From Rhodospirillaceae bacterium (GTDB lineage: Bacteria > Pseudomonadota > Alphaproteobacteria > Dongiales > Dongiaceae), in assembly GCA_016794075.1 (NCBI GenBank), contig JAEUKU010000139.1:1-13867 (forward strand): a stretch of DNA of 13,867 nucleotides. Direction: 5' to 3'. The notes under the pieces were generated by a model that did no database searches, had not been told where the DNA came from, and worked only from the letters and a program-made list of their open reading frames with translations. Positions 7,241 through 13,568 of the stretch are shown piece after piece. Position 1 is the stretch's first letter; every line of letters starts with the position of its first letter. The translations under genes and the position numbers were made by a program.

Positions 7241-8038
7241 TCAGGCGCCCTTGATCTGGGCCAGGAAGCGCTTCAGCTCCTTGTCGGGGACCTCGACCAT
7301 GTGCTCCTGCGCCGGATAGGCGCCGGACCTGACGTCGGCGACGTATTCGGAGAAGGCCGCCACGCGCTCGCGCTGCAGCTTGTCGTAGTGCTTGGCGAAG
7401 TCTCGATACTTCTTCGAGTGACGCGGATAGTGCCCGCGATTGCTGCCGAGCACGTCCTCGGCGAACAGATACTGGGCATCGCATCCGGCGCCCGATCCCA
7501 TGGAAATCATGAACATCGAGGTGCGCCTGGAAACCTCCGTCGCCACCCGCGCCGGCACCACCTCGATCTCGGCGCAGAAGACACCGGCTTCCTCCAGGGC
7601 CTTGGTCTGCTGCCAGACCAGCATCGCCGTCTCCGCGGTCTTGCCGACGGCGCGGAAGCCGCCGGTCCAGGTTGCTTTGTCCGGGATCAGCCCGACATGG
7701 CCGCAGACCGGGACGCCCTCGTCGCGCAGCCGGCGGATGATCTGGAGGCTCGCCGCGCACCAGACCGCATCGCCGCCGGCCTTCAGCGCCTTGAACGCGG
7801 CGCGCAGATATTCCTCGGCCGAAACGAAATCGCCGTATTCGAGGCCGGGGAAGGTGAAGCAGGTGGGTGCTGCGTCGCGGAACTCGCGCCCCAGGATCTC
7901 CGGCGGCACGGAGAGCAGGTCGACGCCGGCGCGCTCGGCCGCTTCCGCCTCCTCCAGCGTCTCCACCCGCAGCATGCTCAATTGCCGCTGGCCCTTGAGG
8001 GCGAGCAGATCGGCGACGGTCAGTCTGGCGTGGCGCAT
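7241..8038 (-). CDS. PanB-family protein (ketopantoate hydroxymethyltransferase-like) with altered active site
   Basis: 265 residues, the usual length of PanB, which adds a hydroxymethyl group from methylene-tetrahydrofolate to 2-oxoisovalerate in pantothenate synthesis. Alignment by eye to E. coli PanB shows a shared frame: VPVCGHVGLIP (110-119), a GGFRAVGKT segment (126-134), IEVVPARVA with Glu159 at the catalytic Glu181 position, and the GHYPRHSKKY end segment. However, the metal ligands look lost. The VGDSLG strand (Asp45) reads SVPPEILG (43-50), the ADLPF Asp84 position is Gly65, and VKIEG (Lys112, Glu114) reads VWCAA (92-96). It therefore probably does not make ketopantoate. It is the last gene of a four-gene oxygenase operon, 22 bases after the reductase, with a good GGGGGA ribosome binding site. 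A C1-transfer or aldolase-type role on the oxygenase product is inference only. Confidence 0.8.
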   Translation of the reverse strand: MRHARLTVADLLALKGQRQLSMLRVETLEEAEAAERAGVDLLSVPPEILGREFRDAAPTCFTFPGLEYGDFVSAEEYLRAAFKALKAGGDAVWCAASLQIIRRLRDEGVPVCGHVGLIPDKATWTGGFRAVGKTAETAMLVWQQTKALEEAGVFCAEIEVVPARVATEVSRRTSMFMISMGSGAGCDAQYLFAEDVLGSNRGHYPRHSKKYRDFAKHYDKLQRERVAAFSEYVADVRSGAYPAQEHMVEVPDKELKRFLAQIKGA

Positions 8039-8060
8039 GGATTCCCCCGATGTGCTTGGT

Positions 8061-9299
8061 TCAGGCGTTCAGCAGCGACTTGAGCTTGACCTCCGGTGCG
8101 GCGAGCTGGTCCGGCGCCGGCTTGGCGCCTTTCTGGATCAGCATCTCGGCCAGCCGGATCTCCCTCGCCACCTTGCCCAGCGGGCCGAAGCCGCTCGCCG
8201 CCAGCAACCGCCCGTCCCCGGCCAGGTGAAAATGCAGTTCGGCGCCGTCGCCCAAATCGCGTTTCACATGCTTTGTCGCCTGGTCGGCGAGGCCGGCAAC
8301 GTGCAGCGTCATCTCGTACTGGTCGGACCAGAACCACGGGACCGCCTCATATCTCTGATCGCCGCCCAGCATGTTCCGTGCGGCCAGGTTGCCCTGGTCA
8401 TGGGCATTGCGCCAGGCTTCCAGGCGGATGCGCCGGCCGTCATAGAGCGCGTGCGGCGCCGAGCAGCAATCCCCGGCGGCGAAGATGTCGGGATCGCTGG
8501 TGCGCAGGCGGTCGTCGACCCTGATGCCGTTCTCGACGGCAAGCCCGGCGCGCGCCGCCAAAAGCGTCTCCGGCGCCGCGCCGATCCCGGCGACGATGAC
8601 ATCGCATTCGATCTCGTCGCCGTCGGCGAGCCCGATTTTCACCGTGCCCGCGGACTCGCTGATCCGCGCGATACCCGCGCCGACGCGAAAGCGGACGCCG
8701 GCTTGTTCGTGCCGCCTGGCGATCAGCTCGGCCAACGGCGCCGGCACGCCGCGCATCAGGATGCGCGGCGTTACCTCGACGACGGTCACGCGGCAGCCGC
8801 GCGCGACGGCGCTGGCCGCGACTTCGAGGCCGATGAAGCCGCCGCCGATGACGCAGAGGCGGGCGCCAGCCCGCAGCCGCTCGCGGATCGCCAGCGCATC
8901 GGCGAAGCTGCGCAGGTAGAGGACGTCTCGGCTGTCCGCGCCCGGCACGGCAAGCCGCCGCGGCCTGGCGCCGGTCGCCAGCAGAAGTTTCACATAGGAA
9001 ATGCGCCGTCCGTCCGCGAGGATGACGGCGTGTGCCTCGCGATCGATCTCCGCCACCCGGGCACCCAGCAGGAGGTCGATACCCTTCTGCGCGGCGGCGT
9101 CCCGGGTCAAGGGATGCGCCACCTGCGGTTCGCCGGCTGCCACCATGAGGGCCTTGGAGAGCGGCGGCCGCTCATAGGGCGGCAGGCTCTCCTCGCCGAT
9201 CAGGGTGACCGCTCCGCTCCATCCCGCCTCGCGCAGCGCCTGCGCCGCGCGCGCGCCACATTCGCCGGCGCCGACAATAACCATCCCACCGTCCGCCAT
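8061..9299 (-). CDS. FAD-dependent ferredoxin reductase (putidaredoxin/rhodocoxin reductase type; MocF-like position)
   Basis: A 412-residue flavoprotein that should pass electrons from NAD(P)H to the Rieske ferredoxin encoded directly upstream. It shows the FAD Rossmann motif GAGECG (10-15), the PPYERPPLSK segment typical of oxygenase-coupled ferredoxin reductases, the NAD-binding motif GGGFIG (152-157), and the second FAD motif FAAGDCC with Asp277. A C-terminal reductase domain (about 320-405) follows. I chose the ATG at 9299 because the protein homology begins there (MADGGMVIVGAG) and a GAGG precedes it. The same frame stays open to 9437, but that stretch overlaps the ferredoxin gene and has no family resemblance. 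It sits 11 bases after the ferredoxin stop. The order oxygenase, ferredoxin, reductase matches mocD-mocE-mocF of Sinorhizobium rhizopine catabolism. Confidence 0.93.
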   Translation of the reverse strand: MADGGMVIVGAGECGARAAQALREAGWSGAVTLIGEESLPPYERPPLSKALMVAAGEPQVAHPLTRDAAAQKGIDLLLGARVAEIDREAHAVILADGRRISYVKLLLATGARPRRLAVPGADSRDVLYLRSFADALAIRERLRAGARLCVIGGGFIGLEVAASAVARGCRVTVVEVTPRILMRGVPAPLAELIARRHEQAGVRFRVGAGIARISESAGTVKIGLADGDEIECDVIVAGIGAAPETLLAARAGLAVENGIRVDDRLRTSDPDIFAAGDCCSAPHALYDGRRIRLEAWRNAHDQGNLAARNMLGGDQRYEAVPWFWSDQYEMTLHVAGLADQATKHVKRDLGDGAELHFHLAGDGRLLAASGFGPLGKVAREIRLAEMLIQKGAKPAPDQLAAPEVKLKSLLNA

Positions 9300-9310
9300 G
9301 CGATGATGCC

Positions 9311-9631
9311 TCAGCCGATCTGCACCAGGACTCTGCCGCCCTCGACCTTGACCGGATAGGTCTTCAAGTTCACGCAGACCGGCGCGCCCTTCGCCTCGCC
9401 CGTGCGGTAGTCGAAGCGGCCATTGTGCATCGGGCATTCGATGATGTCGCCCATCACCAAGCCGTCGGCCAGATGCACCTGCTCATGCGTGCAGAGACCG
9501 TCGGTGGCGTAGTATTTGCCATCGGCGGACCGATAGATCGCAAGGGTCAGGCTGCCGTGATCGAAGCGCAGCACATCCTCCTCGTCGATCTCGTCGGCGC
9601 GACAGGTTTCGATCCAGCCGGCGTTGCTCAT
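9311..9631 (-). CDS. mocE: MocE-type Rieske [2Fe-2S] ferredoxin
   Basis: A 106-residue soluble electron carrier. The two Rieske cluster-binding motifs are intact: Cys47-Thr-His49 (CTHEQVHLADG) and Cys66-Pro-Met-His69 (CPMHNGRFDY). The length and the single-domain layout fit Rieske ferredoxins of multicomponent oxygenases, and the CTHEQVHLADGLV form resembles the MocE family. It should accept electrons from the reductase encoded 11 bases downstream and deliver them to the membrane oxygenase encoded 55 bases upstream. The ATG at 9631 has a strong GGGAGGGA ribosome binding site four bases away. No signal peptide is present, consistent with a cytoplasmic partner. The exact substrate of the system cannot be read from this protein. 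Confidence 0.93.
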   Translation of the reverse strand: MSNAGWIETCRADEIDEEDVLRFDHGSLTLAIYRSADGKYYATDGLCTHEQVHLADGLVMGDIIECPMHNGRFDYRTGEAKGAPVCVNLKTYPVKVEGGRVLVQIG

Positions 9632-9686
9632 GTTCCCTCCCAGATACTTGCGGCGCTCTGATGCGGATGCCGCCGGTTTTGTTCCC

Positions 9687-10766
9687 TTATGCGGCGGGGG
9701 CTGCGGCGAAAGAAGTGCTCGGCTCCAACTGCGCGCCCGGCAGCGGCCGGCGCACGAAATAGGTCGGGTCCTTCGCCTGCCGCAGCAAGGTCGGGATGAT
9801 CTCCCTGTATGCCGCCCAGCAGCTGGGGTAGGGCGGCGGTGTGTCGGCTTTTATCGCCTCGTGCAGCGCGGGCAAGGCATGATACGGCACCATCGGGAAC
9901 ATGTGATGCTCGATGTGATAGTTCATGTTCCAGTACATGAAGCGGAAGACCGGGTTCATGTAGACGGTCCGGCTGTTCAGCCGGTGGTCGAGCGTGTCCT
10001 CGGCCAGCCCCGCATGCTGCGTCAAGCCGAAGAACAGGTGCAGCCAGGCGCCGAACAGCGACGGCAGGCCGATGAAGAACAGCGGCATCACGCTGCCCAT
10101 CGCGAAGCACGCGGCGATCACCGCCAGGTAGACCGCGAGCCAGGCGCGCGCCGCGCGGAACACCTTGGGGTATTCCGATTCCGGGATGTAGTCCTTCTCG
10201 GCCTCGGTCATGCGGCCGAGGCTGTGCAGGACCACCCGGCGCAGCTCGGCGATCGTGTTCTTGATGTGCAACGCGTTCAGCGCCAGCGTCAGGAAGGAGG
10301 GCGGCCGGGTCGCGGCGATCTCCGGATCTCGGCCGACGATGATGGTGTCGGTATGATGGCGCGCATGGCTCCAGCGCCAGGAGGTCGGCTCCCGCACCAC
10401 CATGAAGGACGCGATCTGATAGAGCACGTCGTTCATCCAGCGCGTCTTGAAGGCTGTGCCGTGGCCGCATTCGTGCCAGCGCGAATCCGACGGTCCGGCA
10501 TAGATGACGCTGTAGAGCAGGAAGGCGGGCACCGCCCACCAGGTGCCCCAGGCGAGATAGAGCAGCGCGCCGGAGCCGATGATGGCGGCGAACCAAGTGA
10601 TGGTGTCGCGGATCGCCGGCCCGTCGCGGCGCTGCATCAGTTCCTTCATCCGCTTGCGCGGGATCGCGCAGCGGTACCATTCGGCGGAAGCGAGGCCCTT
10701 GGCCCTGGCTGCCGCGTTCTCCGGCCCCGTCAGGCTGTAGTCGCGCATCTGGAACCTTGTCGACAT
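9687..10766 (-). CDS. mocD: Membrane di-iron oxygenase of the fatty-acid desaturase family (MocD-like)
   Basis: A 359-residue integral membrane protein. It has the three histidine clusters of the desaturase/hydroxylase superfamily: HECGH (98-102), HARHH (134-138) and HIEHH (284-288), plus an additional QH in GLTQHAGL. Two hydrophobic hairpins (about 50-85 and 180-225) place the His boxes on the cytoplasmic face. The family carries out O2-dependent desaturation or hydroxylation. The adjacent Rieske ferredoxin and reductase favour a MocD-like hydroxylase or O-demethylase over lipid desaturation, although a lipid substrate cannot be excluded. The start is taken as ATG 10766 (MSTRFQMRDYSL), which has AAAGGA about nine bases upstream; the frame remains open to 10814 but without family resemblance. 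It is the first gene of the minus-strand operon and diverges from the LacI regulator. Confidence 0.87.
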   Translation of the reverse strand: MSTRFQMRDYSLTGPENAAARAKGLASAEWYRCAIPRKRMKELMQRRDGPAIRDTITWFAAIIGSGALLYLAWGTWWAVPAFLLYSVIYAGPSDSRWHECGHGTAFKTRWMNDVLYQIASFMVVREPTSWRWSHARHHTDTIIVGRDPEIAATRPPSFLTLALNALHIKNTIAELRRVVLHSLGRMTEAEKDYIPESEYPKVFRAARAWLAVYLAVIAACFAMGSVMPLFFIGLPSLFGAWLHLFFGLTQHAGLAEDTLDHRLNSRTVYMNPVFRFMYWNMNYHIEHHMFPMVPYHALPALHEAIKADTPPPYPSCWAAYREIIPTLLRQAKDPTYFVRRPLPGAQLEPSTSFAAAPAA

Positions 10767-10822
10767 CCCGCTGATCCTTTCAAGGCCGGCCCTCGCCGGG
10801 CGGCCGAAAACCACGCAACAGG

Positions 10823-10851
10823 ACCATACGCATGGGCCGTGACAACCTCAA
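10823..10851 (-). promoter_or_regulatory. Promoter candidate for the mocD-like operon
   Basis: Read on the minus strand, TTGAGG (10851-10846) and TATGGT (10828-10823) are separated by 17 bases. This is a fair sigma-70 pair about 57 bases ahead of the oxygenase start. It lies immediately beside the inverted-repeat operator at 10860-10884, so a regulator bound there would contact or flank the -35 region. The -10 matches the consensus in four of six positions. Confidence 0.45.
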
Positions 10852-10859
10852 TGCGGCGA

Positions 10860-10884
10860 TGATAGAAACTATCAAAATCTATCA
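10860..10884. promoter_or_regulatory. Operator candidate: inverted repeat plus third half-site, probably for the LacI regulator
   Basis: TGATAG-AAA-CTATCA (10860-10874) is a perfect inverted repeat with a three-base spacer. Four bases further on, the right half-site CTATCA recurs at 10879-10884. It is by far the most AT-rich and symmetrical stretch in this intergenic region, and it sits between the divergent oxygenase operon and the LacI regulator. The simplest reading is an autoregulatory operator controlling both directions. It lacks the central CG common in LacI/PurR-type sites, so the assignment is inferred from position and symmetry. Confidence 0.65.
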
Positions 10885-10918
10885 CCGCCGCGGCGCGGAA
10901 GGTTGAGGGAAGCCATCA

Positions 10919-10951
10919 ATGAAACCATCAATGTTCGGCGGCAGAGCATGA
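10919..10951 (+). CDS. Possible ten-codon leader peptide overlapping the regulator start
   Basis: ATG at 10919 opens a ten-codon frame, MKPSMFGGRA, ending in TGA at 10949-10951. It has the best ribosome binding site in the region, GAGGGA at 10905-10910, eight bases from the ATG. Its stop overlaps the regulator ATG (10948) in the arrangement ATGA, a classic layout for translational coupling. The regulator ATG itself lacks a clear binding site. Such short frames arise by chance, so this is a candidate only; the alternative is that GAGGGA is not used and the regulator starts elsewhere. Confidence 0.35.
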   Translation: MKPSMFGGRA

Positions 10952-11976
10952 AACGGCGGCCGACCATCGAAGACCTCGCCCGCCATGCCGGCGTCAGCGT
11001 GGCCACAGTCGATCGCGTGTTGAACAAGCGGCATCCGGTGCGCGAGGGCACGGCGCGGCGCGTATTGGCGGCGGCGGAGGCGCTCGGCTATCACGCGACC
11101 GGCTTGTTGCGGCATCGCCTGGCGGAGGCGCCGCCGCAACGTACTCTGGGCTTCCTGCTGCAGAAGCGGGACGACTACTTCTACCAGGCGCTGGGCGCCG
11201 AGCTGACAGCGGCGACGCGTGCCTCCCGCGCCATCGAAGGCCGCGCCGTGCTCGAATTCGTCGACGAGCTGATTCCCTCGGTGATCGCTGCCAAGCTGCG
11301 CGAGATCGGCGGCAAGGTCGATGCCGTGGCGGCCGTGGCGGTGGATCATCCGCATGTCAGCGCCGCGATCGCCGAGCTGCACGAGAAGGGGGTTCCGGTC
11401 TTCACGCTGCTATCCGATCTGACCGCGCCGGCCCGCGCCGGTTTTCTCGGCATCGACAGCCGCAAGGCCGGTCGCACGGCCGCCTGGTGCATCTCGCGCA
11501 CGGCGCAGCGGCCCGGAAAGGTCGGCATCCTGGTCGGCAGCCATCGTTACCTGGGGCAGGAACTGGCGGAGATCAGCTTCCGCAGCTATTTCCGCGAGCA
11601 CGCCCCGGATTTCCGTCTGCTGGAACCGCTGTTCAACCTGGACGACGACCGCATCGCCTATGAGGCGACCGTCGACCTGCTGCACGGCAATCCCGATCTG
11701 GTCGGCATCTACGTGGCTGGCGGCGGCATGGAAGGGGTCATCGACGCGCTGCGCGACGAGCAGGCCGGCCACCGCGTCGTCGCCGTGTGCAACGAACTCA
11801 TCCCGGAGACCCGGGCGGCATTGATCGAAGGCTTGATCGACCTGGTGATCTCCACGCCCTTGCCCCTGCTGGCGGCGAAGACGATCGAGGCCATGGCGGC
11901 CGCGCTGGCCGGCGCCGAAACCGGCCTGCGGCAGGTCGAGATCCAGGCGGAACTCTACATTTCCGAGAACGTCTGA
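10948..11976 (+). CDS. LacI family transcriptional regulator
   Basis: 342 residues, the standard LacI length. The N-terminal helix-turn-helix reads TIEDLARHAGVSVATVDRVL, with the hinge helix region RRVLAAAEALGYH after it. From about residue 62 there is a periplasmic-binding-protein-like effector domain (Peripla_BP_4 type, as for sugar and cyclitol binders) with recognisable TLGFLL, GIDSRKAGR and IYVAGGG segments. It is expected to be a sugar- or cyclitol-responsive repressor. It diverges from the mocD-like operon, with the symmetric site at 10860-10884 between them, so it is the likely controller of that operon and of itself. ATG 10948 is chosen because MKRRPTIEDLA begins the domain. The frame extends upstream to a TTG at 10903 without good support. 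Downstream it meets the small membrane protein gene tail to tail, with a 12-base gap and no clear terminator. Confidence 0.9.
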   Translation: MKRRPTIEDLARHAGVSVATVDRVLNKRHPVREGTARRVLAAAEALGYHATGLLRHRLAEAPPQRTLGFLLQKRDDYFYQALGAELTAATRASRAIEGRAVLEFVDELIPSVIAAKLREIGGKVDAVAAVAVDHPHVSAAIAELHEKGVPVFTLLSDLTAPARAGFLGIDSRKAGRTAAWCISRTAQRPGKVGILVGSHRYLGQELAEISFRSYFREHAPDFRLLEPLFNLDDDRIAYEATVDLLHGNPDLVGIYVAGGGMEGVIDALRDEQAGHRVVAVCNELIPETRAALIEGLIDLVISTPLPLLAAKTIEAMAAALAGAETGLRQVEIQAELYISENV

Positions 11977-11988
11977 TACCTGCGGGAT

Positions 11989-12177
11989 TTAGCCGACGTT
12001 GACGCCGCGGATCGAATCGAGCACGCCGAAGACCTGCAGCAGCCACAGAATGACGGCGATAACGACCACGGCGTTGAGGATGGACTTGATCTTGCCATCC
12101 ATCGGTATGTAGGTGTTGACGAGCCAGAGCAGCACGCCGACCACGATGAGCGTGATGACGATGGTGACCAAGGACAT
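11989..12177 (-). CDS. Thivi_2564-type small membrane protein
   Basis: A 62-residue protein made almost wholly of two transmembrane helices (about residues 3-20 and 32-52) joined by the loop NTYIPMDGKIKSILN. The TLIVVGVLLWLVNTYIPMDG core matches a family of tiny two-helix membrane proteins found widely in proteobacteria, named after Thivi_2564; the function is unknown. ATG 12177 is preceded by GGGAGA five bases upstream, which decides the start; the frame is open to 12267 but the added residues look unlike the family. The gene ends 12 bases from the convergent regulator gene. It lies 144 bases downstream of the enolase-superfamily gene on the same strand, and I see no functional link to the neighbours. 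Confidence 0.85.
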   Translation of the reverse strand: MSLVTIVITLIVVGVLLWLVNTYIPMDGKIKSILNAVVVIAVILWLLQVFGVLDSIRGVNVG

Positions 12178-12321
12178 CGCATTCTCCCGCCGTTGAAGAC
12201 TCCCGGCCCATCCGAAATCCGGCTGCCAGTCTCGGTCCAACGGGAGCAAGAACGCAGATTCGCGCAATTGGTTCCCCCGCGGTCGCTCGGGATCTGATCC
12301 CGGCCGCAGTCTCGTGCCCGG

Positions 12322-13542
12322 CTACGCCACCTTGTAGCGCTTGACCACGTCCCAATCGATCTCGACGCCGAGGCCCGGCGTGGTCGGCAGCGGAATGGTG
12401 CCGTCCGGGCGGAATACCAGCTCCTCCTGCGCCAGCTCGCGGCGCAGGCGTTCGTGGCAAAGCTGCGGCGGCAGATATTCGATGAAGGCGCAGTGATCGG
12501 TGACGAAGGCCAGATGCGCCGTGCCGGAGATCGAGATGCCGGTCTTCCAGCAATGCGGCACGATGGTGCGGCCGCGCACCTTGGCCATGTCGCAGACGAT
12601 CTTCGCCTCGCCCAGCCCGCCGACGCGCCCCACATCGGGCTGCGCCACCTGCACCTTGCCCACGTCCAGCAATTCCTCGAACTCGAAGCGGGTGGCCAGC
12701 CATTCGCCGAAGGCGATCGGCATGGGCGCGCGCTCCACCAGCTTCGCCATCTCGCGGACGTTGTCCGACCACAGCGGGGTTTCGAGGAAATAGATGTTGA
12801 ACTCGCCCCAGTTTTTCACGGTCTCAAGACAGGTCGCCGCGTCCTGCCACAGATACTGCACGTCGACCATCAGCGTGACGTCCGGCCCGACCGCCTTGCG
12901 CACCGCGGCCAGCACCTCGGTATGGCGCTCGTAGCTTTCGCGCATGCCGCCATGGGCATAGGGGCCGTTCATGGTGATCTCGGTCTTCATCGCCCTGAAG
13001 CCGAGGCTCTTCGCCTTCTCGGCCGAGGCGCAGAGCGCGTCGCGATATTCCTCGAAACGGTGGCCGGCCGGCTGCAGCGAGGCATAGGGCGTGATGCTCT
13101 GCCGCGTGGCGCCGCCCAGCAGCTCGTGCACCGGCTTGCCCAGCGCCTTGCCGCACAGGTCCCACAGCGCCATGTCCACCGCGCTCATCGCGTGGATGAT
13201 CATGCCGCGGCGGCCGTTCATCGCGGTGCCCAGATACATCTTCTTCCACAGCTCGCCGATCTGGAAAGGGTCGGCGCCGATGAGCATCTCCTTGATGCAA
13301 AGACCCATCGTGTGGGTGCCGGGCGCCTCGATGCAGGCCTTGGCCATCCACGGATTGGCGTCGCATTCGCCGATCCCCGTCACGCCGCCATCGGTGCGGA
13401 TGATGACGACGAAGCTGTCCTGTGCCGAGGAGGTGAAGCTGGCGTCGTAGTCCGGCGCCAGCAGGACGTGGCATTCCACGTCGGTGATCTTCAGGCGCGG
13501 CGCGGTTCCGGCGAAGCGCGGCGAGACGGTCTCGAAGGGCAT
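12322..13542 (-). CDS. Mandelate racemase / muconate lactonizing enzyme family protein (sugar-acid dehydratase candidate)
   Basis: 406 residues, enolase superfamily: an N-terminal capping domain (about 15-145) and a (beta/alpha)7beta barrel. Metal ligands are visible as Asp227 (MVDVQYLW), Glu254 (YFLETPL) and Glu280 (FGEWLATR). The mandelate-racemase-subgroup Asp-His dyad is Asp303 (QPDVGRVGG) and His330 (VPHCWKTG). The first Lys of the usual KxK is Lys186, but the second is replaced, giving KTE (186-188). Members of this subgroup abstract a proton alpha to a carboxylate and usually dehydrate aldonic or aldaric acids. A dehydratase is more likely than a racemase given the adjacent lactonase, but the substrate is not readable. 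ATG 13542 lies 26 bases after the lactonase stop, so the two are co-transcribed. The start is supported by MPFETVSPRF leading into the capping domain; its ribosome binding site (GGTGA) is weak. Confidence 0.88.
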   Translation of the reverse strand: MPFETVSPRFAGTAPRLKITDVECHVLLAPDYDASFTSSAQDSFVVIIRTDGGVTGIGECDANPWMAKACIEAPGTHTMGLCIKEMLIGADPFQIGELWKKMYLGTAMNGRRGMIIHAMSAVDMALWDLCGKALGKPVHELLGGATRQSITPYASLQPAGHRFEEYRDALCASAEKAKSLGFRAMKTEITMNGPYAHGGMRESYERHTEVLAAVRKAVGPDVTLMVDVQYLWQDAATCLETVKNWGEFNIYFLETPLWSDNVREMAKLVERAPMPIAFGEWLATRFEFEELLDVGKVQVAQPDVGRVGGLGEAKIVCDMAKVRGRTIVPHCWKTGISISGTAHLAFVTDHCAFIEYLPPQLCHERLRRELAQEELVFRPDGTIPLPTTPGLGVEIDWDVVKRYKVA

Positions 13543-13568
13543 GACGTCACCGTGTCTGGTGAAAGTGG

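Noticed and set aside
6326..9359. Two long overlapping plus-strand frames (6326-8083 and 7440-9359)
   Set aside because: They lie opposite the DUF3750, PanB-like and reductase genes, overlap each other, have no motifs, and lack ribosome binding sites.
9300..9437. Upstream extension of the reductase to 9437
   Set aside because: It would overlap the ferredoxin gene out of frame by more than 120 bases, and its residues have no resemblance to the reductase family. ATG 9299 begins the FAD-binding fold.
9624..10862. A 412-codon plus-strand frame opposite the oxygenase gene
   Set aside because: His/Arg-rich with no domain; the opposite strand carries all three histidine boxes of the desaturase family.
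10903..10947. Extension of the LacI regulator to a TTG at 10903
   Set aside because: It adds 15 residues before a standard LacI N-terminus, and the GGAAGG directly abutting the TTG is too close to serve as a ribosome binding site.
11798..12772. Minus-strand frame of 324 codons crossing the regulator end, the small membrane protein and the dehydratase
   Set aside because: It crosses three well-supported genes in the wrong frame and shows no family resemblance.
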